Assembly (NCBI GenBank): GCA_003604975.1
Contig: QZIR01000051.1
Span: forward strand, 1 to 64,000
Reading direction: 5' to 3'
Origin: Desulforudis sp.
Lineage (GTDB): Bacteria > Bacillota > Desulfotomaculia > Desulfotomaculales > Desulforudaceae
Length of the DNA stretch: 64,000 nt
A model generated the notes under the pieces. It did no database searches. It was not told where the DNA came from and saw only the letters and a list, made by a program, of their open reading frames with translations. The position numbers and the translations under genes were made by a program. Positions 6,729 to 16,002 of this stretch are shown here, in pieces. Each line of letters starts with the position of its first letter. The stretch's first letter is position 1.

Positions 6729-8480
6729 CTATAAGACTTTGGCTACACCCTGGTAAATCAATCCCCGCTGGCCGTCAATGGTCACAACTTCGTCTTCTGG
6801 CAGAATTTCCATGGCCCTGTCCACACCCACGATCACCGTCTTGCCGAACTGTAGGGCGACAATGGCGGCGTGCGAGGTCAAGCCTGCCGCCTCGGTCACC
6901 AGCCCGGCAGCACGTTCCATATAGGGCACGTAGTCGCGATTCGTAGCCAGCGCAACCAGGATATCGCCCGGTCCCACCTTGTCGGCCGCCTCCTCAGCGG
7001 TTCGTGCCAGCCTTACCACGCCAGTTACCGCACTTTGCCCAAAACCCGTACCACGGGCCAGCACATTGCCGACTGTATGTACCTTGATCAGGTTGGTAGT
7101 GCCATGCTGGCCAACCGGCACCCCGGCCGTAATCACGACCAGGTCGCCCCCCTTAATTAATCCAGCGGAAAGGGAGGCCTGAATCGACGACGCAATCATC
7201 CCGTCCGTATCGCCCACATCTGGCACGAGTACGGACTCAACACCCCAGACCAGGGCCATCCGCCTGACCACGCTGGGCCGCGGGGTAACGGCAATAATCG
7301 GGCAACTAGGCCGGTATTTGGCCACCATCCGGGACGTGAACCCCGTCTGCGTGGCAGTGATAATCGCCGCCGCGCCCAGATCTCCGGCCGTGGCGCAGGT
7401 GGCATAGCTAATCGCTTCCGTAACCGAGTGCTTGGAGAATTCCCTCTTCCTCGCAAACAGTCCTTCGTAGGGCAAGTCCTCCTCAACCCGGTTGGCGATG
7501 CGGGACATTGTCTCCACCGCTTCAACAGGGAAATCGCCGACCGCTGTTTCAGCCGAAAGCATTACGGCATCTGTTCCGTCCAGAATAGCATTGGCCACAT
7601 CACTGGCCTCCGCACGGGTAGGCCTGGGGTTTTGGATCATGGACTCCAGCATCTGCGTGGCGGTGATCACCGGTTTACCCAACCGATTGCACCGACTGAT
7701 GATCCGCTTTTGGACCAAGGGTACTTCTTCCGGGGCGATTTCCAGCCCCAGGTCACCTCGGGCTACCATTACCGCATCCGAGAACCCGATGATCTCGTCC
7801 AGGTTCTGTACCGCCTCCCAGGTTTCGATTTTGGAGACGACCTGCACCTCGGAACCGGCGGCTTCCAAGACCCGGCGCACCTCGATCAGGTCTTCGGCCC
7901 GGCGCACAAACGACGCTGCTACATAGTCTATGCCCAGTTCCAGACCAAACTCAAGGTCCTCGACATCCTTCTCCGTAACTGCCGGGATACTCGTACGTAC
8001 GCCGGGAAGGTTGACCCCCTTGCGGTTGGACAGGATACCGTCATTCTCCACCCGGCAGATGACCTCACGATCCCTCACCTCGAGCACCACCATGGCGATC
8101 AGCCCGTCGGAGAGAAGAATTCGGTTACCTACGGCGATTTCCTCAGTCAGTGGCGGGTAATTAACCGAAACCTGCTCCCGGTTACCCACCACGTCTTCTG
8201 TGGTCAACACGAACGTCTCGCCGGCCTTCAACGTCACTGAACCGTCGGCAAACTCTCCCACCCGGATCTTCGGGCCCCTGAGGTCGAGCATTATCGCCAC
8301 CTCGCGCCCGGCGTGTGCGGCGGCCGTACGGACTGCTTCCACCCGCTTCTGGTGGTCGGCGTGCGTGCCGTGAGAAAAATTATGGCGGGAAACGTTCATT
8401 CCCGCGCTGATCATCCTCGTCAGAACGTCAATTGATTCTGAAGACGGACCGATCGTGCACACGATTTTGGTGTGCCGCAA
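6729..8480 (-). CDS. pyk: Pyruvate kinase with C-terminal PEP-utilising domain
   Basis: A 583-residue protein. The pyruvate kinase barrel begins TKIVCTIGPSS and contains the catalytic MVARGDLG and TQMLESM segments. It converts PEP and ADP to pyruvate and ATP. After the allosteric C-domain there is an extra swivelling domain of about 100 residues with LTSHAA at about 534-539, as in PEP synthase and PPDK. This extension is common in Firmicutes pyruvate kinases. The TTG start follows AAGGTGGTG, which overlaps the pfkA stop, so pfkA and pyk form an operon with a 15-nt gap. Confidence 0.96.
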   Translation of the reverse strand: MRHTKIVCTIGPSSESIDVLTRMISAGMNVSRHNFSHGTHADHQKRVEAVRTAAAHAGREVAIMLDLRGPKIRVGEFADGSVTLKAGETFVLTTEDVVGNREQVSVNYPPLTEEIAVGNRILLSDGLIAMVVLEVRDREVICRVENDGILSNRKGVNLPGVRTSIPAVTEKDVEDLEFGLELGIDYVAASFVRRAEDLIEVRRVLEAAGSEVQVVSKIETWEAVQNLDEIIGFSDAVMVARGDLGLEIAPEEVPLVQKRIISRCNRLGKPVITATQMLESMIQNPRPTRAEASDVANAILDGTDAVMLSAETAVGDFPVEAVETMSRIANRVEEDLPYEGLFARKREFSKHSVTEAISYATCATAGDLGAAAIITATQTGFTSRMVAKYRPSCPIIAVTPRPSVVRRMALVWGVESVLVPDVGDTDGMIASSIQASLSAGLIKGGDLVVITAGVPVGQHGTTNLIKVHTVGNVLARGTGFGQSAVTGVVRLARTAEEAADKVGPGDILVALATNRDYVPYMERAAGLVTEAAGLTSHAAIVALQFGKTVIVGVDRAMEILPEDEVVTIDGQRGLIYQGVAKVL

Positions 8481-8495
8481 TGGTCAATCACCACC

Positions 8496-9458
8496 TTATA
8501 TCGACAGAATTCCAGCCAGGCGATACACTTCCATGTCGATCTCGCGCGGCTTGATGTTGGTATTCCCTAAATTCCACTGTACCAGATTACCCGAAACCAA
8601 CCCGATGGCCACCTTTTTCTTACCGTCCATCAACAGTTCCACGGCCTTGGCTCCGAAGCGACTGCCCAGGATACAGTCTACGGCGGTTGGAGTGCCGCCG
8701 CGCTGAATATGGCCCAGTATGGTGACCTTGGTGTCAAATCCGGTACGGGCCTTGATTTCCTTGCCGATGTCAATGCCGCTACCAACACCCTCGGCGACCA
8801 CGATCAGGCTGTGCAGTTTACCACGCCGGTAGCCCCGCATCAGGCGCTGGCATACATCATCAACACTGTAGGGGAGCTCTGGGATTAATATCGATTCCGC
8901 CCCTCCGGCCAGGCCGGCCTGCAGGGCAATGAATCCGGAGTTGCGGCCCATCACCTCGACAATGAAGGTCCGTTCGTGAGAAGTGGCAGTGTCGCGGATC
9001 TTGGTAATAGCATCCACCACGTTGTTTACGGCGGTGTCAAACCCGATGCAGGCTTCCGTTCCGGCAATGTCGTTGTCGATGGTTGCCGGGATTCCGACCA
9101 CCGGCAGTCCGTACTCTTCGTGAAAAACGCGGGCCGCCTCAAAGGAACCATCCCCACCGATCACCACAAGCCCCTGCAAGCGAAAACGCTCCACGTTTTC
9201 AGAGGCCATCGCGCGACCTTCACGGGTAGTGAAGGCATCTGAGCGTGCGGTTCGCAGGATGGTACCTCCGCGGTGGATAATATCAGCCACCGAACCGATA
9301 TTCATAGGCTGCATATCGCCATCGATGAAGCCGGCTAACCCGCGCATAATCCCGGTAACTTCCAGGCCGTGGTAAATACCTTTACGGACGACCGCCCTTA
9401 TGGCCGCATTCATCCCGGGCGCATCGCCACCGCTGGTCAGCAGACCGATCCTTTGCAA
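8496..9458 (-). CDS. pfkA: ATP-dependent 6-phosphofructokinase
   Basis: A 320-residue enzyme phosphorylating fructose-6-phosphate. GGDGS (101-105) has Gly at 104, the marker of ATP rather than pyrophosphate as donor. TIDND (126-130) contains the catalytic Asp128. The substrate-binding MGRNSG and the allosteric-site region RRGK are present. The TTG start has GGAAGGGG about 9 nt upstream. It is first of a pfkA-pyk pair and lies 53 nt downstream of accA, so accD-accA-pfkA-pyk may be one transcript linking glycolysis with fatty acid synthesis. Confidence 0.96.
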   Translation of the reverse strand: MQRIGLLTSGGDAPGMNAAIRAVVRKGIYHGLEVTGIMRGLAGFIDGDMQPMNIGSVADIIHRGGTILRTARSDAFTTREGRAMASENVERFRLQGLVVIGGDGSFEAARVFHEEYGLPVVGIPATIDNDIAGTEACIGFDTAVNNVVDAITKIRDTATSHERTFIVEVMGRNSGFIALQAGLAGGAESILIPELPYSVDDVCQRLMRGYRRGKLHSLIVVAEGVGSGIDIGKEIKARTGFDTKVTILGHIQRGGTPTAVDCILGSRFGAKAVELLMDGKKKVAIGLVSGNLVQWNLGNTNIKPREIDMEVYRLAGILSI

Positions 9459-9511
9459 ATTCGGCGTCCCCTTCCGTCATCTGGATGTGGGGAGCGTTTG
9501 GTACCTGACAA

Positions 9512-10468
9512 TCAGACTCCCAGGTGCACGCCGATGCTCCGAAACTTCCGATACCGTGCGACCAGGAGTTCATCCCCGCTCGCCCCCTTCAACTCGGCCA
9601 GATTACGGCGAACGGCGTTGATTAACAGCGTGGTTGCCTCTGCCTTGTCCCGGTGTGCCCCGCCCAGGGGTTCAGCAATAACCTCGTCCGCGATCTGCAT
9701 ACCGCGCAGATCGTTTGCCGTCAGTTTTAGTACTTCCGCCGCCTCACGCGCACGTGCCGAATCCTTCCAGATGATGCTGGCACATGCTTCGGGGGAACTC
9801 ACCGAGAAAACGGAGTGTTCCTGCATCAGGATACGGTCACCAACTGACAACGCGAGTGCGCCGCCACTGCCACCCTCCCCAATAACTAGTACTATTATGG
9901 GTATCTTGAGCGCACTCATTACCATAATATTTTTGGCAATTGCCTCCGCCTGTCCGCGCTGCTCCGCACCTAGTCCACAGTGGGCGCCGGGCGTATCTAC
10001 AAAGCAGATCACCGGTCGACCGAATTTCTCCGCCTGTTTGATCAACCGCAACGCTTTCCGGTATCCTTCCGGGTGTGCCATCCCGAAGTTACGGGCGAGG
10101 TTCTCCTTGGTGTCGCGCCCCTTGCGATGCCCGACCACGGTTACCGGTTCGCCGTCGAACCGCCCAATCCCGCCGATAATCGCGGCGTCATCGCCGTATA
10201 GGCGGTCCCCGTGAAGTTCAACAAAGTCGGTGATCATCGCCCCGATATACTCTAAGGTACCCGGACGTTCGGGATGGCGGGCAATGAGTACCTTCTGCCA
10301 GGGCGTAAGGTTTCCGTAAATAAACTGCTTCAGTTCAGCCGCGCGTTGCTCTAGGGTCGCAATCTCATTCTCCAGGCTGAGGCCTTTTTCATTCGCAAAC
10401 GATTTTAGCTCCGCGATTTTGGTCTCCAATTCGATTACGGGACGCTCAAAATCAAAGATGGTTGGCAT
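9512..10468 (-). CDS. accA: Acetyl-CoA carboxylase carboxyltransferase subunit alpha
   Basis: A 318-residue crotonase-fold subunit that, with AccD, transfers CO2 from carboxybiotin to acetyl-CoA to give malonyl-CoA. The N-terminal coiled region (LETKIAELKSFANEKG) and the core GEGGSGGALAL oxyanion-hole segment are present. The start ATG shares one base with the accD stop (TGATG), so the subunits are translationally coupled. The partner biotin carboxylase and biotin carrier are encoded at 42105-45362. Confidence 0.96.
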   Translation of the reverse strand: MPTIFDFERPVIELETKIAELKSFANEKGLSLENEIATLEQRAAELKQFIYGNLTPWQKVLIARHPERPGTLEYIGAMITDFVELHGDRLYGDDAAIIGGIGRFDGEPVTVVGHRKGRDTKENLARNFGMAHPEGYRKALRLIKQAEKFGRPVICFVDTPGAHCGLGAEQRGQAEAIAKNIMVMSALKIPIIVLVIGEGGSGGALALSVGDRILMQEHSVFSVSSPEACASIIWKDSARAREAAEVLKLTANDLRGMQIADEVIAEPLGGAHRDKAEATTLLINAVRRNLAELKGASGDELLVARYRKFRSIGVHLGV

Positions 10469-11316
10469 CAGGCATCACCCCGCTCGTGTAGACTGAGCAG
10501 TCTGGCCAGGGTTTCAGCCATCTGCGGACGGGCCACAACCTGGTCGATAAACCCCTTCTCGAGTAAGAACTCCGCCCGCTGAAACCCGTCAGGCAGTTTC
10601 TGCCGGATGGTCTGTTCGATTACGCGGGGACCGGCAAATCCAATTAAGGCCCCCGGTTCGGAGATGATGATATCTCCCAGGAAGGCGAAACTGGCGCTGA
10701 CCCCACCCATAGTGGGGTCGGTCAATACCGATATGTACAGCAGCCCGGCGTCTGAATAACGTCCAATAGCCATGCCCGTTTTGGCCATCTGGAGTAGGGA
10801 TAGCATCCCTTCCTGCATCCGGGCGCCCCCCGAGGCCGAGAAGATGATCAGGGGTAGACGCTTTTCCAGGGCCGACTCTACGGCCCTGGTGATCTTCTCG
10901 CCGACCACCGTACCCATGCTGCCCATAATAAAATGGGCATCCATTACGGCCACCACCACCCGATGACCACCGATCGAGCCATCCCCGGTGATCACAGCCT
11001 CACGGAGTCTCGTCTGTTCCTGTGCCGACGAGAGCTTTTCGTTGTAATCTGGAAAACCGAGGGGATTTGACGGCTCCAGTTCCGTATCGTACTCGGTGAA
11101 GCTGTCCGGATCAAGGGTGATGTGGAGCCGTTCCTCAACCGTCAAACGGAAATGGTGACCACACTTCTGGCATACCTTGAAGTTTCTTTCCAAGTCCTTG
11201 GTAAACAGAATTTCGTTGCAGACATCGCACTTGACCCACAGCCCCTCGGGGATGTCCCGTTTAACATCCTGCTTTACCGTAAAATACTTTGCCTTTTTAA
11301 AGAAGTCGAAAACCAA
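10468..11316 (-). CDS. accD: Acetyl-CoA carboxylase carboxyltransferase subunit beta
   Basis: A 282-residue zinc-binding carboxyltransferase subunit. Cys30, Cys33, Cys49 and Cys52 form the four-cysteine zinc finger (CDVC and CQKC) characteristic of AccD. The crotonase core contains SASGGARMQEG and the GGVSASFAFLGD segment. The TTG start follows GAGAGG by 6 nt. The length is normal. Confidence 0.96.
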   Translation of the reverse strand: MVFDFFKKAKYFTVKQDVKRDIPEGLWVKCDVCNEILFTKDLERNFKVCQKCGHHFRLTVEERLHITLDPDSFTEYDTELEPSNPLGFPDYNEKLSSAQEQTRLREAVITGDGSIGGHRVVVAVMDAHFIMGSMGTVVGEKITRAVESALEKRLPLIIFSASGGARMQEGMLSLLQMAKTGMAIGRYSDAGLLYISVLTDPTMGGVSASFAFLGDIIISEPGALIGFAGPRVIEQTIRQKLPDGFQRAEFLLEKGFIDQVVARPQMAETLARLLSLHERGDA

Positions 11317-11335
11317 TCACAACCTCTCCCCATAC

Positions 11336-11527
11336 CTAAAGCGCCTGGATGATGTCCAGGGCTTCATCAACCTCAGCCGCCGGTACCAAAACCTCAACCG
11401 AGGCCAGATCACCGGTGTCTTTCCCCCCAAGGCTGCGTAATTTGACGAGCAGACCCTCTTCGCAGAGAAGCGCCATCAAACGATCTGCTTCGGACTTACC
11501 CTGAGCAATGTAGACTACGGTCCACAC
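11336..11527 (-). CDS. DUF2007-like small protein
   Basis: A 63-residue protein of one beta-alpha-beta unit. An Ala-rich helix (SEADRLMALLCEEG) separates two hydrophobic strands, and the C-terminus reads VEVLVPAAEVDEALDII. This resembles the DUF2007 'putative signal transducing protein' family, whose function is not established. The GTG at 11527 has GGGAGG 7 nt upstream. It precedes accD by 19 nt and is probably co-transcribed with it. Confidence 0.65.
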   Translation of the reverse strand: MWTVVYIAQGKSEADRLMALLCEEGLLVKLRSLGGKDTGDLASVEVLVPAAEVDEALDIIQAL

Positions 11528-11604
11528 GATGAACCCTCCCAAATGAGTCCAACGTTATTCTTTCTACCCAGAGCAGAGATATTCCTTTTATTAACAAAAT
11601 TAAT

Positions 11605-11630
11605 GTATCCAGGGTTTTAACCCTGGATAC
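11605..11630 (-). terminator. Terminator overlapping the mtrB stop codon
   Basis: GTATCCAGGGTT (11605-11616) and AACCCTGGATAC (11619-11630) form a perfect 12-bp stem with a 2-nt loop as drawn. On the minus strand it is followed by a T-rich tract (ATTAATTTTG). The mtrB TAA stop lies in the loop, so mtrB translation and this hairpin interfere with each other. Confidence 0.6.
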
Positions 11631-11853
11631 CGTCGTCGGTAAACACAATCCCGTGCTTGGTATGGATTTCCGCCCGTCCACGCAGCTTTATGGCCGCAGT
11701 GTGCTCAGTGAACTGGGCGACCATAACTTCTCCCTTGTCCAGCTTCTCGGTATGATGAAACTTCGTATCCCGACCCCGGGTCAAACCCATTATCGTGACT
11801 CCATTCTCAAGCGCCTTGATCACAATGTATTCCGAAGCCCATTCTCCAGCCAT
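11617..11853 (-). CDS. mtrB: trp RNA-binding attenuation protein (TRAP)
   Basis: A 78-residue protein. TRAP forms an 11-mer ring that, with bound tryptophan, wraps RNA carrying G/UAG repeats and attenuates trp genes. The match to the Bacillus protein is direct: [30 protein letters not shown] and [13 protein letters not shown]. The tryptophan-site threonines, and the lysines and arginine that contact RNA (EKLDK, IKLRG), are kept. ATG at 11853 has GAGGTGG just upstream. It lies 90 nt downstream of dnaE. No trp genes are in the window, so its RNA targets lie elsewhere. Confidence 0.95.
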   Translation of the reverse strand: MAGEWASEYIVIKALENGVTIMGLTRGRDTKFHHTEKLDKGEVMVAQFTEHTAAIKLRGRAEIHTKHGIVFTDDGIQG

Positions 11854-11943
11854 TTAGCCACCTCTTCCTCAAATATCGCTTGTATGATAACACAAGGGTC
11901 AGGAATTGACAAGGATGGCCAACTGCCCCAAGGTTTACCCGTT

Positions 11944-14900
11944 CTACATTCCGGTCAGTCCCCACCGGACATGGACCCTGTGGGTGCCCAACACATCCTT
12001 GAGCCTGCTGACCACCGGTGTGGCCAGGTTTACAGCATATTCCTGCCCAATGTCGAGTTCCAGGCCCGGGGCCACAATCTGTACCGGACAATGCCCGCGA
12101 TAATGGTCGAGGATGCTGATAACCTTTTGCACGGTCTCCGGCGCGCCGTCGGGCACCGTTAGTTTGATCGCCCCCTCACTCTCTACGCCGGAAATCTGAT
12201 CCGCCAGGATCTTAACGGTATCACTGTGGTGGGTAATGTCTACGGAACCGCGAACCAGGATCACGTTGTCGTTGGTCAAGTTCTCCCGATATTGCTCGTA
12301 GGTTCGCGGGAACACCACCACTTCCACCTTTCCGGTGAGGTCTTCGATATCCAGGAAGCACATCGCTGCCCCCTTCTTCGTGGTAATGCGCTTGACGGAT
12401 GTGACCAGACCACCAAGCACTACGCCCTTACCTTGCGGCATGTCCCCCAGCTCCCCGGCGTTGGCTGTGGTTACGGCGCGCAACAGATCCCGGTAATCCT
12501 CAAGGGGATGGCCGCTAATGTACAGTCCGAGGGCGTCCTTCTCCATGGCCAGGATCTCCTTGTGCGGGAACTCAGGCACTTGGGGAATGGCCATGGTGCA
12601 GGCCTGGTGACCAGTCCATCCCCCGAACAGCGTCAGCTGATTGGATGCCTTTTCCTTTTGAGCCCTCTGGGACAGTTGAACGGCCTCGTCCAATACCGCC
12701 AGCAGTTGAGCCCGTGACGGGCCCAGGCTGGCAAAGGCTCCGGACCGGACCAGTCCTTCCAGAATCCTCCGGTTCATTACGCGACTGTCCAGGCGCTGGG
12801 CGAAGTCAGCAAAGCTACTAAACCCATCCTGATTGCGGGCCTCGATGATCGCCTGCACCGCGGCGACTCCCACGTTGCGTACGGCAGCCAACCCGAAGCG
12901 CAGCTTTCCTCCGCTGGTGGTGAAAGTCTCAAGGCTTTCGTTTACGTCGGGAGGCAGCACCTCAATTCCCATCCGCCGACATTCTTCTACATAGACACCG
13001 ATCTTATCCGCACTGTCTCGGACTGAGGTAAGCAGGGCGGCCATATACTCCAGGGGGTAGTTCGCCTTTAGATAGGCCGTCTGGTAAGCAATTAAAGCGT
13101 AGGCGGCCGAGTGGCTCTTGTTGAAGCCGTACCCGGCGAAGTAAGCCATCAGGTCAAAGATCTGTCCAGCCACATTAGGGTCAACCTGATTCGCCCGGGC
13201 TCCGTCGATGAACTGGGAACGCAGACCGGCGATGATTTCCGGCTTTTTCTTCCCCATGGCCCGGCGCAACAGGTCGGCTTCACCCAGGGAGAAGCCAGCC
13301 AGATCACTGGCGATCCGCATCACCTGTTCCTGGTAGAGGATCACGCCGTACGTATCACGCAGGATCGGCTCAAGCTTCGGGTGTGCGTACTTGACCGGAA
13401 TCTCCCCGTGTTTACGCTTTATAAAGTCTTCGACCATTCCGCTCCCCAACGGGCCCGGACGATACAGGGCCACCAGGGCGATCACATCCTCGAAACTCTC
13501 GGGTTTCATCTCCTTGAGGATGCCGCGCATGCCGCTCGATTCCAACTGGAACACCCCGACTGTTTCTCCCCGTCCAAGCAGGTCATAACTCGGGAAATCA
13601 TCCAAGGGGATTCGGTCGATGTCCAGCTTGATGCCCCGCTTTTCCCTGATCATCTTGACCGCGTCCCCGATTACGGTCAGCGTACGCAAACCCAGGAGAT
13701 CCATCTTGAGAAGGCCAAGATCCTCCACCGTTTCTTTGGCGAACTGCGTGGCCACCACACCGTCCGTGGTCCGGTAAAGCGGTAGGTAGGATGTCAGTTT
13801 TTCCCGGGCGATTACCACCCCTGCGGCGTGTATGGATGCGTGTCGCGGTGTACCCTCCAGGGCCCTCGCCATGTCAATCAACTTTGCCACCTGCGGGTCA
13901 TCATCATACAGGGTCTTGAGTTCAGGTGTAGCCAGGGCCTTATCGATGGTAACCCCCAGCTCGGCTGGAATCAGCTTGGCAACCCGGTCGACTTCCCCGT
14001 AGGGCATTCCCAGCGCCCGCCCAACATCGCGAACGGCAGCCTTAGCGGCCATCGTCCCAAAGGTAATGATCTGGGCGACGCAGTCACGGCCGTATTTTTC
14101 GAAAACGTAGTCGATTACCTCGCTGCGCCGTTCGTAACAGAAGTCAATGTCGATGTCCGGCATCGATACCCGTTCGGGGTTTAGGAACCGCTCAAAGAGC
14201 AGCCCATATGGGAGCGGATCCAAGTTGGTAATCCCCAGGGCATACGCGACCAGGCTGCCAGCGGCCGAACCCCGGCCGGGGCCGACCAGAACTTCCCTTT
14301 CCCGCGCAAACCGGATAAAGTCCCAGACGATCAGGAAGTAAGAGCTGTAGCGCATCTCGGAAATCACATTGAGTTCAAAATCCAGTCGTTTCTGGATCGT
14401 CTCATTGATTGCCCCGTAGCGCTCCCGTGCGCCACGGAAGCAAAGCTCGCGCAGGTAGCCATCCGCATCATACCTGGGAGGGACCTGGTACTCAGGTAGG
14501 TGATAGGTATCAAAATCCAGGGATACGTTGCAGCGCTCGGCGATGACCAGGGTATTAGATACCGCGGTCGGAACCTCGGTAAAGAGACGTGCCATCTCCA
14601 TGCCGGTTTTGAAATAAAACTCCTTGGAATCAAAGCGAAGGCGCTGGGGATCATCAACGGTTTTACCGGTCTGGATACAGAGCAGGATGTCCTGCACCTC
14701 TGCGTCCGAAGCGTTGACGTAGTGGATATCGTTTGTGGCTACCACCGCCAGGCCGGTTCTCCGGGCGATTTCGATGAGCTCGCGGTTCACCTGAATTTGC
14801 TCCTGCAGTCCATGGTCCTGCAGTTCCAGAAAGTAGTTGTCCCGGCCAAAGATGTCTCGGTACTCGGCCACCGACTCGAGGGCCTTTTCGGGTTCACCCT

Positions 14901-15345
14901 TGAGAATTAGGTTGGCCACCTCACCCGCCAGGCAACCACTGAGCGCGATCAGTCCCTCGTGGTGTCTGGCTAACAGTTCCTTATCTACGCGCGGTTTGTA
15001 ATAAAAACCGTGGATATAGCCGTAGGACACCACCGCGAGCAGGTTACGGTAGCCCTGCTCGTTCTCCGCCAGGAGCACCAGATGGGTCATTTTGTCGTCG
15101 ATACCCGACTGACGGTCGCTCATCTGTCGGGGTGCGACATAGACTTCACAACCCAATATCGGTTTGATTTCCGCCTTCCGGCAAGCCCGGTAAAAGTCTA
15201 CAATGCCGAACATCGAGCCGTGATCGGTAAGGGCCATCGCTGGCATTCCGGCCCCAGCCGCCCTGGCCACCAAGTCCTTAATGCGGGCCGCTCCGTCCAG
15301 AAGACTGTACTCGGAATGGACGTGTAAGTGGACAAATTCCTGCAA
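11944..15345 (-). CDS. dnaE: DNA polymerase III alpha subunit
   Basis: A replicative polymerase of 1133 residues, of the DnaE rather than PolC type. It begins with a PHP domain (HLHVHSEYSLLDG). The palm carries PDIDIDF, which holds catalytic aspartates. YRPGPLGSGMVEDF and the fingers follow, then a helix-hairpin-helix region and a C-terminal OB fold (KGVVLGGLVTSVKR...CFLDIEDLTGKVEV). TTG at 15345 is chosen because homology begins there and GGGAGG lies 11 nt upstream. Firmicutes usually also carry polC, which is not in this window. Confidence 0.96.
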   Translation of the reverse strand: MQEFVHLHVHSEYSLLDGAARIKDLVARAAGAGMPAMALTDHGSMFGIVDFYRACRKAEIKPILGCEVYVAPRQMSDRQSGIDDKMTHLVLLAENEQGYRNLLAVVSYGYIHGFYYKPRVDKELLARHHEGLIALSGCLAGEVANLILKGEPEKALESVAEYRDIFGRDNYFLELQDHGLQEQIQVNRELIEIARRTGLAVVATNDIHYVNASDAEVQDILLCIQTGKTVDDPQRLRFDSKEFYFKTGMEMARLFTEVPTAVSNTLVIAERCNVSLDFDTYHLPEYQVPPRYDADGYLRELCFRGARERYGAINETIQKRLDFELNVISEMRYSSYFLIVWDFIRFAREREVLVGPGRGSAAGSLVAYALGITNLDPLPYGLLFERFLNPERVSMPDIDIDFCYERRSEVIDYVFEKYGRDCVAQIITFGTMAAKAAVRDVGRALGMPYGEVDRVAKLIPAELGVTIDKALATPELKTLYDDDPQVAKLIDMARALEGTPRHASIHAAGVVIAREKLTSYLPLYRTTDGVVATQFAKETVEDLGLLKMDLLGLRTLTVIGDAVKMIREKRGIKLDIDRIPLDDFPSYDLLGRGETVGVFQLESSGMRGILKEMKPESFEDVIALVALYRPGPLGSGMVEDFIKRKHGEIPVKYAHPKLEPILRDTYGVILYQEQVMRIASDLAGFSLGEADLLRRAMGKKKPEIIAGLRSQFIDGARANQVDPNVAGQIFDLMAYFAGYGFNKSHSAAYALIAYQTAYLKANYPLEYMAALLTSVRDSADKIGVYVEECRRMGIEVLPPDVNESLETFTTSGGKLRFGLAAVRNVGVAAVQAIIEARNQDGFSSFADFAQRLDSRVMNRRILEGLVRSGAFASLGPSRAQLLAVLDEAVQLSQRAQKEKASNQLTLFGGWTGHQACTMAIPQVPEFPHKEILAMEKDALGLYISGHPLEDYRDLLRAVTTANAGELGDMPQGKGVVLGGLVTSVKRITTKKGAAMCFLDIEDLTGKVEVVVFPRTYEQYRENLTNDNVILVRGSVDITHHSDTVKILADQISGVESEGAIKLTVPDGAPETVQKVISILDHYRGHCPVQIVAPGLELDIGQEYAVNLATPVVSRLKDVLGTHRVHVRWGLTGM

Positions 15346-15537
15346 AGAATCCGCTGCCTCCCATGTTGTAATGCAAGTTATTGCAGGGCCAAAATCAGGC
15401 GATGATGCCAAACCCCACCTTTTTGTAATTCGGGTACAGCCAGCTGATTCCCTTTTTTGATTTCATCCCGTCGGCACCAAAACCTATACGAGGCCGGGGA
15501 ATTCCTGCTGTCGGGCTCAACCAAGGCGACGTGCATT

Positions 15538-15951
15538 TTAAGGCCCTAACCGGCGGTGCTCGATCATCAGACAACGATCCATTACTATTAGCAGGTTCTG
15601 GTGCCGTGCGAGGTTGACGGCCTCCTCATTGATTATCCCTAACTGCAGCCAGACCGCGGCAGGCCTCAGGTCTAGGGCGCTTTCCACGATCGGCAATACC
15701 TGGTCACTACGCCGGAACACGTTAACGATGTCCACCGCTACCGGAATGTCCTTCAGTCGCGGGTACACCGTCTCGCCGAGTATCTCATCACCCCGGGGAT
15801 AGACGGGAATGATCCGGTAGCCCTGGTTTTGCATGTAGCTCGCCACACGATGGCTGTCGCGGTGGGGTTTGGGTGACAGCCCCACCACAGCGATGGTCTT
15901 GGCGGCACGGAGCAGTTCGCGCAAAACGTCATCGGAAGGGTTCTGGAACAA
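15538..15951 (-). CDS. CoA-binding domain protein
   Basis: A 137-residue single Rossmann-like CoA-binding domain (YccU/succinyl-CoA synthetase alpha N-terminal type). TIAVVGLSPKPHRDSHRVA is the nucleotide-binding loop. PVYPRGDEILGETVYP, VDIVNVFRR and AVWLQLGI follow in the usual order. The TTG start has GGAGG 9 nt upstream. The substrate and physiological role are unknown for this family. The 15412-15537 gap to dnaE holds nothing I can name. Confidence 0.85.
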   Translation of the reverse strand: MFQNPSDDVLRELLRAAKTIAVVGLSPKPHRDSHRVASYMQNQGYRIIPVYPRGDEILGETVYPRLKDIPVAVDIVNVFRRSDQVLPIVESALDLRPAAVWLQLGIINEEAVNLARHQNLLIVMDRCLMIEHRRLGP

Positions 15952-16002
15952 ACCAAGCAGCCTCCTGCGATCTGATGCCTCTATGATAATTCCCGTAAAC
16001 GC

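Noticed and set aside
12226-14184. Long plus-strand ORFs opposite dnaE
   Set aside because: Frame shadows of a high-GC gene; dnaE is intact and conserved on the other strand.
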